From an uncultured Bacillota bacterium (GTDB lineage: Bacteria; Bacillota; Clostridia; Oscillospirales; Oscillospiraceae), in assembly GCA_947426945.1 (NCBI GenBank), contig CANEFX010000003.1:62001-126000 (forward strand): a stretch of DNA of 64,000 nt. Direction: 5' to 3'. The notes below the pieces were generated by a model. That model searched no databases. It was not told the DNA's origin and saw only the letters and a list, made by a program, of their open reading frames with translations. Positions 38,871-46,443 of the stretch are shown piece after piece (position 1 is the first letter of the stretch; each line of letters starts with the position of its first letter). The translations under genes were made by a program, and so were the position numbers.

Positions 38871-39544
38871 TTACAGCTCGTAAACGGAAATCTCATACAT
38901 GGCGGCGAAGTAGGCCGGGGTGTCCCGCTTCCGGCGAAAGCCCTCCCTTGCTTTCAGCCGCTCCATGCGGCCCTGGTGGGCGGGGGAGAGGAACTGTAAT
39001 TGCGGACGGTATCGCTGCTCATACCCATGGCCGCACCGATTTCATCATCACTTCTCAACTTAGCCGAATTATTCGGCGAAGTTAAATCTGTCCTCGCTCC
39101 GCGCCGCTTGATGGCCTCAAGCTTCATTTTGTACGCCTGCGCCCTCTCGCTGGGCAGGATGTTCTCCCGCTGGATGTTGCTGTCCACCATTAGAATGGTA
39201 GCGGTGTCGTCGTCCAGATTGCGGACCAGGGCAGGCAGCGCGGCCAGACCTGCCAGCTCACAGGCGTGTTTGCGGCGATGGCCCGCGACGATCTCATAGC
39301 CGCCCGCCTTGCGGGGCCGGACAATGGCCGGGGTCAGCATACCATACTCCTTCACACTCTCGGTGGTCTCCTTCATGGCATCATCATCCCTCACTTTGAA
39401 CGGGTGGTTGGGAAACGGGTGCAGCTCCGTCAGGGGGATGGAGATGACCACCTCTCCCTGGGGCTGGGGCGCGGGGGCAGGGGCCTCCTTCGCCTTGGGC
39501 AGTCTGCCCCGCCGCTTGGGAGGGGACGTGTTGGGGCTGCTCAA
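38871..39544 (-). pseudogene. ParB-like partition protein with internal deletion/frameshift
   Basis: VVISIPLTELHPFPNHPFKVRDDDAM...GHRRKHACELAGL...SERAQAYKMKLEAIKRRG...MGMSSDTVRNY then out of frame; +1 frame continues QFLSPAHQGRMERLK... to a stop at 38871. Confidence 0.75.
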
Positions 39545-39703
39545 AATATCTCACCTCCAGAGAACGAAAAAACGGGCATCTTCCGATGTCCGTTTTCGTG
39601 TCGTGTATGAAGTTTTGGGCTGATATAGGGTGCAAGTTCGTTGACTGGTCACATCACGACAGCCCATACTTGCCATATCCTTGACGCTTCAAAATCCTAT
39701 ATC

Positions 39704-39722
39704 TTCCCTTGATTTTTCCCTT
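39704..39722 (+). repeat. 19-bp direct repeat (right copy)
   Basis: ttcccttgatttttccctt identical to 26689-26707. Confidence 0.6.
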
Positions 39723-39795
39723 GCCAGCTCCCGTGAAGCCCTTAAAAGGGTGTGGGACCCGACAAGAGGGAATGAGTTATTGGCTTGCTTAAATC

Positions 39796-39809
39796 CCAGT
39801 GTTTTCAAG
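39796..39809 (+). repeat. Candidate att core (right)
   Basis: ccagtgttttcaag identical to 26648-26661; flanked by ttaaatccc ... gggatttaa. Confidence 0.55.
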
Positions 39810-39902
39810 CGTTTCCGGGGATTTAATATCGTCCTATGAAAGCTCTTGATGGCTGACGATTTCTGTGGGTTCAAATCGGAGCTTAAGGGGATAAAGATAG
39901 AT

Positions 39903-40412
39903 ATGATACTTGAAACTGAACGGTTATATCTGCGTGAGATGAATCAGGCTGATTTTGTATCTCTGTGTAAAATCCTACAAGATAAAGATACAATGTACGC
40001 ATATGAGGGAGCATTTAGTGACGATGAAGTCCAAGAATGGCTTGACAGACAAATTGCCCGCTATCAAAAATGGAGTTTTGGTTTATGGGCAGTTGTTTTG
40101 AAAGCAACCAATGAAATGATTGGGCAATGTGGGCTTACAATGCAACCATGGAAAGAAACCGAGGTGCTTGAAATAGGTTATCTTTTTGAGCGGACGTATT
40201 GGCATAATGGATATGCCATTGAGGCGGCAAAAGCGTGTAAAAAGTATGCTTTTGAAACATTAAATGCAACGGAAGTATGTTCCATTATCAGAGATACGAA
40301 TATAGCATCTCAAAATGTAGCCATCAGAAACGGAATGTCAATGACAGATACATGGATAAAGCATTACAAAGGTGTAGATATGCCCCATTATCGTTATGTG
40401 GTTTTCCGATAA
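39903..40412 (+). CDS. GNAT family N-acetyltransferase (RimJ/RimL-like)
   Basis: MILETERLYLREMNQADFVSLCKILQDKDTMYAYEGAFSDDEVQEWL...; EIGYLFERTYWHNGYAIEAAKACKKYAFE. Confidence 0.88.
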   Translation: MILETERLYLREMNQADFVSLCKILQDKDTMYAYEGAFSDDEVQEWLDRQIARYQKWSFGLWAVVLKATNEMIGQCGLTMQPWKETEVLEIGYLFERTYWHNGYAIEAAKACKKYAFETLNATEVCSIIRDTNIASQNVAIRNGMSMTDTWIKHYKGVDMPHYRYVVFR

Positions 40413-40597
40413 ATTCCAATTTATCGGGCAGTGAGCCATCCCCGGCTCACTGCCCATTCCATCATTTTGACGATGGAAAATTTTTATAAGCGTTTCTCAA
40501 CACGAAAGAGAAAAGGGATAGATTTCCCTGTGCGTTGACGCTTTGAGCCGATGGTGATATAATCAAGTGATAGATCGGCATTTAAGGAGGACAAAAC

Positions 40598-41044
40598 TTG
40601 AAAATTGTAGAGGTAACGGACAGGATTGCGCCGTTATTGGAACAATTATTAAAGGTGTGGGAAAGCTCGGTAAAAGCGACGCATCTCTTTTTATCAGAGG
40701 ACGAAATAGAAAGCATTAAGAAATATGTGCCCCAAGCGTTAAAAGAAATCCCCTTTTTGATCCTTGCAGAAAATGAAAATCAAATCCCCATCGGTTTTAT
40801 GGGAATTGCGGGGCAGCATCTTGAAATGCTCTTTATTTCTCACGAAGAGAGAGGGAAAGGATTAGGCAAAGAATTACTTAAATACGGAATAGAAAAATAT
40901 TCGGTTAATGATTTGGCGGTTAATGAGCAAAATCCTTTTGCGAAAGGGTTCTATGAGCACATGGGATTTGAGGTCTATAAAAGGACAGAGTGTGATGAAC
41001 AAGGCAATCCATATCCGCTTTTATATATGAGATTGGACGGATAA
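40598..41044 (+). CDS. GNAT family N-acetyltransferase
   Basis: LEMLFISHEERGKGLGKELLKYGI; NEQNPFAKGFYEHMGFEVYKRT. Confidence 0.87.
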   Translation: MKIVEVTDRIAPLLEQLLKVWESSVKATHLFLSEDEIESIKKYVPQALKEIPFLILAENENQIPIGFMGIAGQHLEMLFISHEERGKGLGKELLKYGIEKYSVNDLAVNEQNPFAKGFYEHMGFEVYKRTECDEQGNPYPLLYMRLDG

Positions 41045-41069
41045 CTTTCAGTTTAAAGGAGGGTTCCCC

Positions 41070-41795
41070 ATGGATGAAAAGATTAAAACCTTACAACAGT
41101 GGATCGACGAGAGCAGTGCTGTTGTCTTTTTCGGCGGGGCGGGGGTATCCACCGAGAGCGGCATCCCGGATTTCCGCAGTGTAGACGGCCTGTACAACCA
41201 GAAGTACGCCTGGCCTCCGGAGCAGATTCTCAGCCGTACCTTCTTTGACGCAAAACCGGAGGAGTTTTACCGCTTCTACCGGGAGAAGATGCTCTGCCTG
41301 GCCGCCCAGCCCAACGCCGCCCACAAAAAGCTGGCCGAGCTGGAGGCGGCGGGTAAGCTGAGAAGCGTGGTTACCCAGAACATCGACGGCCTCCACCAGC
41401 TGGCCGGGTCCCAGCGGGTGTGGGAGCTCCACGGCAGCGTCCACCGCAACTACTGTATGAAATGCCGCAAGCCCTATGCGGTGGAGGACATCAAGGACGG
41501 GCAGGGGGTGCCAAAATGCTCCTGCGGCGGAACCGTCAAGCCCGATGTGGTACTCTATGAGGAGGGGCTGGACAGCGCCACCATCGAGGGGGCGGTGTCC
41601 GACATCCGGGCGGCGGACCTGCTCATCATCGGGGGCACCTCTCTGGCGGTCTATCCGGCGGCGGGGCTCATCAACTATTTCCGGGGAAACCGGCTGGTGC
41701 TCATTAATAAGAGTCCTACCTCCTATGATGACCGGGCCGATCTGGCCATCAATCTGCCCATCGGGGAAGTGCTGGGGCAGATTGCGGTCCGATGA
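41070..41795 (+). CDS. Sir2-family NAD-dependent protein deacylase
   Basis: FFGGAGVSTESGIPDFRS; VTQNIDGLHQLAG; ELHGSVHRNYCMKC ... CSCGGTVKPDVVLYEEGL. Confidence 0.94.
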   Translation: MDEKIKTLQQWIDESSAVVFFGGAGVSTESGIPDFRSVDGLYNQKYAWPPEQILSRTFFDAKPEEFYRFYREKMLCLAAQPNAAHKKLAELEAAGKLRSVVTQNIDGLHQLAGSQRVWELHGSVHRNYCMKCRKPYAVEDIKDGQGVPKCSCGGTVKPDVVLYEEGLDSATIEGAVSDIRAADLLIIGGTSLAVYPAAGLINYFRGNRLVLINKSPTSYDDRADLAINLPIGEVLGQIAVR

Positions 41796-42691
41796 AAAAC
41801 GGCCGCCTTTTTGAGCTACTCTACCTCTTAATTGAGAAGCGGGCCGTCACCGCCGGGGAGTTGGCCCAGCGGCTGGAGGTGTCGGAGCGCACCATCTACC
41901 GGGACATTGACGCCCTGTCCGCCGCCGGCATCCCCGTCTACGCCCAGAAGGGCAAGGGGGGCGGCGTCCGCCTCCTGGACCAGTTTGTGCTGGACCGGGC
42001 ACTGCTGTCCCGAGAGCAGCAGGACGAGATTCTCTTTGCCCTCCAGGCCATCCGGGCTACCGGCGGGGGAGAGGAGGCCCTGTCCCGGCTGTCCGCCCTG
42101 TTCCGCCGGGAGGGGGGCGACTGGCTGGAGGTGGACTTTACCGACTGGGGCAGCGGCGCGACGGAGCGGGAGAACTTTGCGCTGGTGAAGCGGGCGGTCC
42201 TGGAGCGCCGGCCTCTGTCCTTCACCTATTACAGCTCCGCGGGGGAGCGCCGCCGCCGCACCGTGGAGCCCGCCCGGCTGGTGTTCAAGTCCGGGTGCTG
42301 GTATTTGTCAGCCTTCTGCCGGAACAAACAGGACTGGCGTGTTTTCCGGCTGGTTCGCATGGAGGACCTGTCCCTGGAGGAGGGGACGTGCCCGCCCAGA
42401 AATCCTCCGGAACAGCTGGAGGCACCTTTGCCCGAGGGGTACCGGGGAGTGGATCTGCGGCTGCGGTTCGCCCCCTCCGCCGCCTGGCGGGTGCGGGACT
42501 ACTTTCATCCCAGAGAGATTGCTGCCCAGCCGGACGGCAGTCTGCTGGTGAGCTGCACCTTTCCGGAGGACCGGTGGCTGCTGTCCTTTCTCCTGTCCTT
42601 CGGAGCGCAGCTGGAGGTGCTGTCCCCGGACCGCTGGCGGGAGATTTTAAAAGAAGAAATAAAAAAATCTTTGGGAGTTTATGAAACCTGA
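41792..42691 (+). CDS. YafY-type transcriptional regulator (HTH plus WYL domain)
   Basis: RLEVSERTIYRDIDALSAAGIPVYAQKGKGGGVRLLD; RRPLSFTYYSSAGERRRRTVEPARLVFKSGCWYLSAFC; overlaps sirtuin stop by 4 nt. Confidence 0.9.
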   Translation: MKNGRLFELLYLLIEKRAVTAGELAQRLEVSERTIYRDIDALSAAGIPVYAQKGKGGGVRLLDQFVLDRALLSREQQDEILFALQAIRATGGGEEALSRLSALFRREGGDWLEVDFTDWGSGATERENFALVKRAVLERRPLSFTYYSSAGERRRRTVEPARLVFKSGCWYLSAFCRNKQDWRVFRLVRMEDLSLEEGTCPPRNPPEQLEAPLPEGYRGVDLRLRFAPSAAWRVRDYFHPREIAAQPDGSLLVSCTFPEDRWLLSFLLSFGAQLEVLSPDRWREILKEEIKKSLGVYET

Positions 42692-42769
42692 CATACCCTG
42701 TCAGGTTATAGGGCGTATCCTTATGTCAGAGACGGGGCAGACCCCGCCCAACATAAGGAGGCTATCCCA

Positions 42770-43042
42770 ATGGAAGAAAGAAAGTTTTGTCAGTGCTGCG
42801 CCATGCCCCTGGACAAGCCCGAGGATAAAGGAACCGAGGCCGGCGGCGTCCTCAGCGAGGACTACTGCCGCTACTGCTATCAGGACGGGGCCTTTACCGC
42901 CCCCGACGCCACCATGGACGACATCATCGCCTTTAATCTGAAGTTCAACGCCGAGAACGGCCACCCCTTCGGGCCCCAGGAGGAGGCGGAAAAAATGATG
43001 CGGGGCTGGTTCCCCACCTTGAAGCGGTGGAAAAAGAGCTGA
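42770..43042 (+). CDS. Small zinc-ribbon domain protein
   Basis: MEERKFCQCCAMPLDKPEDKGTEAGGVLSEDYCRYCYQDGAF. Confidence 0.8.
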   Translation: MEERKFCQCCAMPLDKPEDKGTEAGGVLSEDYCRYCYQDGAFTAPDATMDDIIAFNLKFNAENGHPFGPQEEAEKMMRGWFPTLKRWKKS

Positions 43043-43046
43043 AACC

Positions 43047-43073
43047 AAAATTCCCTCCCAGTGAGGGAATTTT
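43047..43073 (+). terminator. Rho-independent terminator
   Basis: aaaattccctc-ccagt-gagggaatttt followed by ttt. Confidence 0.85.
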
Positions 43074-43144
43074 TTTATAAAAAACCTTGACTTTTCCGTT
43101 GCTACGATATATATTATATGTAGCGACAGGAAAGGGGGGAGTAA

Positions 43145-43321
43145 GTGGTTGCGCCAAGAGGCCGTCCTGTGTCAGACAATCCCAAGGACTTCATGCTTCG
43201 CGTTCGTTTGGACAAAGAAACCCTTCAACAGTTGGATGAATGTTGTGAGGCGGAGCAGCTTTCCAGGTCGGAGATAGTCCGAAAGGGGATCAGAGAACAG
43301 TATAGCCGGATAAAAAAATAA
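43145..43321 (+). CDS. Ribbon-helix-helix (CopG-like) DNA-binding protein, 58 aa
   Basis: GTG start: MVAPRGRPVSDNPKDFMLRVRLDKETLQQLDECCEAEQLSRSEIVRKGIREQYSRIKK*; below ORF-track size cutoff. Confidence 0.8.
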   Translation: MVAPRGRPVSDNPKDFMLRVRLDKETLQQLDECCEAEQLSRSEIVRKGIREQYSRIKK

Positions 43322-43433
43322 CGGAAACGCCCCCCGTCGAAAGCGAGCGAATCCGTTATAATACCAACACCCGGAGGCATGGTAAATCTTATTATGCCAT
43401 ACCTCCCGGTGAAAATCAAGGAGGTTTTTCAGA

Positions 43434-43631
43434 ATGGAACCCATTATCAAGGAGATCAAGCGGTACATAGCGCAGACGGAGATGGACGAGAAGGCGGAAC
43501 AGGGCTATCAAATCGGGATGAATGACATTCTCGCCCTGTGTGATGTGGCGGATCGGGACACCTGCGGGGCGATCTGCTACACCTTTCTGTTCGGCAAAGC
43601 CATGGGCTACCGGGCGGCAAAAGGAATATAG
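43434..43631 (+). CDS. Hypothetical small protein, 65 aa
   Basis: RBS caaggagg; MEPIIKEIKRYIAQTEMDEKAEQGYQIGMNDILALCDVADRDTCGAICYTFLFGKAMGYRAAKGI. Confidence 0.65.
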   Translation: MEPIIKEIKRYIAQTEMDEKAEQGYQIGMNDILALCDVADRDTCGAICYTFLFGKAMGYRAAKGI

Positions 43632-43634
43632 AAT

Positions 43635-45152
43635 TCAACGCCTCAAATATTCCGGTGGTCTGTATTGCAGTGCCTCTGCCAGGTGGGCGGGCTGGATGTC
43701 CCCGCCGCCGTCCAGGTCGGCGATGGTGCGGGTCACCCGGAGAATGCGGTCGTAGCTCCGGGCGGTGAGGCCCATGCGGTCGAAGGCCCCCTTCATCAGC
43801 CGCTGGCAGGATTCGTCCAAGGCGCAGAAGCGGTCCAGGCTCTCCCGGGTGAGCCGGGAATTGCTGGGCACGCCGGTGTCCTTCTGCCGCGCGGTCTGGA
43901 GAGCCCGGGCGGCGTCCACCCGCTCCTTTACCTGAGCGGAGGTCTCCGCCCGCTCCCGCTGGGCCAGCTCGTCAAATTCCAGAGGGGACACCTCCACGAA
44001 CAGGTCCAGCCGGTCCAGCAGGGGACCGGACAGCCGGGAGAGATACTTTTTTACCTCTGCCTCGGTACACCGGCACCGCCCCGAGGGGTGGCCGTACCAG
44101 CCGCACCTGCAGGGGTTCATGGCGCATACCAGCATAAACCGGGCCGGGTAGGTGACGGCCCCCGCCGCCCGGGAGATCTGGACCTGTCCGTCCTCCAAAG
44201 GCTGGCGCAGTACCTCCAGTACCTCCTTGGGAAACTCGGGCAGCTCGTCCAGGAAGAGGACCCCGTTGTGGGCCAGGGAGATTTCTCCGGGCCGGGGGGT
44301 GGAGCCGCCCCCGGACATGCCGGTGGAGGAGACGGTGTGGTGGGGGGATCGGAAGGGCCGCAGAGCGACGAGGGGCTGCCTGGCGCTGGTCTGGCCCATG
44401 ATGGAGTGAATCTCGGTGCACTCCAGGGCTTCCTGCTTTGTCATGTCGGGGAGGATGCCGGGCAGGCGGCGGGCCAGCATGGACTTGCCTGTTCCCGGCG
44501 GGCCGGACATGAGAACGCTGTGTCCCCCGGCGGCGGCAATCTCCAGCGCTCGCTTTATCTGCTCCTGGCCCTTGACTTCCGCCATATCGGGACAGCGGAG
44601 GGCGGCGGGGGAGGGCCTCCAGGGCGGTGCGGGAGAGATGGGTTCCTCTCCGGTGAGGTGGCGCTCCAGCTGGGCCACATCCCGGACGGGGTATACCGCC
44701 GGTCCCTCCGCCAGGGTAGCCTCAGCGGCGTTTTCCGCAGGGACGTACAGGGCCTCGATTCCCTCACGCTTGGCGGCCAAGGCCATAGACAGCATCCCGG
44801 CGCAGGGGCGCAGCTGTCCGGAGAGGGACAGCTCCCCGAGGAAGGCGCACCTCTCTTGGGGCAGGTGCAGCTGTTTTCCGGCGGCCAGGATGCCCACAAG
44901 CATAGGCAGATCGTAGAGGGTGCCCGCTTTTTTCAGGTGAGCAGGGGCCAGATTGACGGTGATCCGGCTGACCGGGAAGGTAAATCCGCAGTTTTTGATG
45001 GCGGAACGTACCCGTTCCCGGGCCTCGCTGACGGCGGCATCAGGCAGGCCGACCACCGTGAAAGCAGGCAGTCCGCCGGACAGGTCGCACTCAGCGGTTA
45101 CCAAATAGCCAGTGACTCCGTGGAGCCCAAGGGACTGAATGGATTGTACCAT
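43635..45152 (-). CDS. YifB family Mg chelatase-like AAA ATPase
   Basis: GLPDAAVSEARERVRSAIKN; MSGPPGTGKSMLARRLPGILP; HHTVSSTGMSGGGSTPRPGEISLAHNGVLFLDELPEF. Confidence 0.94.
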   Translation of the reverse strand: MVQSIQSLGLHGVTGYLVTAECDLSGGLPAFTVVGLPDAAVSEARERVRSAIKNCGFTFPVSRITVNLAPAHLKKAGTLYDLPMLVGILAAGKQLHLPQERCAFLGELSLSGQLRPCAGMLSMALAAKREGIEALYVPAENAAEATLAEGPAVYPVRDVAQLERHLTGEEPISPAPPWRPSPAALRCPDMAEVKGQEQIKRALEIAAAGGHSVLMSGPPGTGKSMLARRLPGILPDMTKQEALECTEIHSIMGQTSARQPLVALRPFRSPHHTVSSTGMSGGGSTPRPGEISLAHNGVLFLDELPEFPKEVLEVLRQPLEDGQVQISRAAGAVTYPARFMLVCAMNPCRCGWYGHPSGRCRCTEAEVKKYLSRLSGPLLDRLDLFVEVSPLEFDELAQRERAETSAQVKERVDAARALQTARQKDTGVPSNSRLTRESLDRFCALDESCQRLMKGAFDRMGLTARSYDRILRVTRTIADLDGGGDIQPAHLAEALQYRPPEYLRR

Positions 45153-45333
45153 GTGTCCACCTCCGAATCAGGGAGTAATTGCTTAGGACTATTGTAACGG
45201 TTTTATGGGGAAATTGCAACACGGTTTTGGAGCGGGCCCATCGTAGAAATTACCGCTTTTCAGACATGTGAGCCGTCCGGAAAATGTAACAAACTTATGA
45301 ATATTAAAATTTAATAAATTTCTATTTTAGCGG

Positions 45334-45362
45334 TTGATTTTTCTAAAAACCACTCGTATAAT
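45334..45362 (+). promoter_or_regulatory. Putative sigma-A promoter
   Basis: TTGATT - 17 bp - TATAAT; coincides with ORF-track start 45334, supporting a downstream GTG start at 45409. Confidence 0.65.
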
Positions 45363-45408
45363 GAAATTCAAGGCCTGTGGGCCGAAAGTTGAAAAAGGAG
45401 TGACTGTA

Positions 45409-46101
45409 GTGAAGAAAACCCGTAGAATCCCTGCGCTGCTGCTGGCGATGCTCATGCTGTTCTCCCTGACTTTGACCAGCTGCGGTAAGAAAGAAGAGAT
45501 TGCCGATCCCGATAAGGTGGCTGTGGCCATTTTTGACATCGTCCTGAAGGACGATCCCAGCGCTATTGTGGAGCTGTTCGGCTACACCGACGAGGCTGAG
45601 GCCCGGAAGGATATGGGCATTGAAGGCAGCGTGTATGACGATCTGGCCGAGCAGATGGTCGAGATGTTTGCCGGTATGGGCGTCACAGCCACCACCGAGG
45701 ATGCCCAGACCTTTGTGGACGCGTTCCTGACTATGTTCAAGAATGTGACCCTGACCGCCAAGACCAAGTCGGCCGACGAGAAGGCCGGCACTGCGGTTGT
45801 CACCTGCACCATCAGCACCTTCGACCCCAGCGCCATTGAGAACGCCATGGGCCAGGTCATGCAGGAGATCATGAGCGACGAGGACCTGCTGGCCGGCGAT
45901 GAGGCGGCTCTTTACAGCACTTTGCTGAACAAGATATCCGCGGCCATTGCCGAGTTGAAGCCTACCGACAATACCAAGGATTTTGACGTGGACTTTGTGC
46001 TGGAGAAGCACAACATCAACGGCAAGGACCGTCAGGTCTGGATGCCAAAGGATGTTAACGGATTTGGCTCCGCCATCGGCAGCAACGCCATGGGCGGCTG
46101 A
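45409..46101 (+). CDS. Hypothetical lipoprotein
   Basis: GTG start preceded by aaaaaggag; lipobox LLAMLMLFSLTLTSCGKK. Confidence 0.75.
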   Translation: MKKTRRIPALLLAMLMLFSLTLTSCGKKEEIADPDKVAVAIFDIVLKDDPSAIVELFGYTDEAEARKDMGIEGSVYDDLAEQMVEMFAGMGVTATTEDAQTFVDAFLTMFKNVTLTAKTKSADEKAGTAVVTCTISTFDPSAIENAMGQVMQEIMSDEDLLAGDEAALYSTLLNKISAAIAELKPTDNTKDFDVDFVLEKHNINGKDRQVWMPKDVNGFGSAIGSNAMGG

Positions 46102-46120
46102 TACATATTTCTTTATAGTG

Positions 46121-46161
46121 AAATTCCGCCCCGCCGGTCCCATATCGGCGGGGCGGAATTT
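46121..46161 (+). terminator. Rho-independent terminator
   Basis: aaattccgccccgccg-gtcccatat-cggcggggcggaattt then gttttttg; perfect 16-bp stem. Confidence 0.85.
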
Positions 46162-46443
46162 GTTTTTTGACTATAAAAAACGCTTTAATGGCCCGAATTT
46201 TTGAGGGGAAAAATACGCCAGAAAAGTTTACAAAACCGCTGAAAAGTGATACACTACATTTGTATGGAAATCCAAGGTCCGCCCTGTCTGCCGGGGCGGT
46301 CGCAGGTTCGTCCCCATATAACCGTATGCCTATGAGAATCATAACTATTTTCACCATTGGTCAGATGGGGACAGGCCTGTAAAATAGAGCAGAGAAGCAT
46401 TTTCATACTCCAAGCAAAATTAGGAAGAAAGTAGGGAACCTCT

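Larger units (their letters stand above)
26648..39809. mobile_element. Putative integrative island (degenerate ICE/IME-like) with tyrosine integrase
   Basis: Integrase gene adjacent to left end; direct repeat ccagtgttttcaag at both ends (26648-26661 and 39796-39809) with inner direct repeat ttcccttgatttttccctt (26689-26707 and 39704-39722); contents include recombinases, a sigma-like protein, ParB-like and Cys-rich proteins. Confidence 0.65.

Noticed and set aside
39860-39890. tRNA-like T-arm sequence (gtgggttcaaatcgg) near the right island end, suggesting a tRNA att site
   Set aside because: The T-stem does not pair and no acceptor/anticodon arms are visible upstream.
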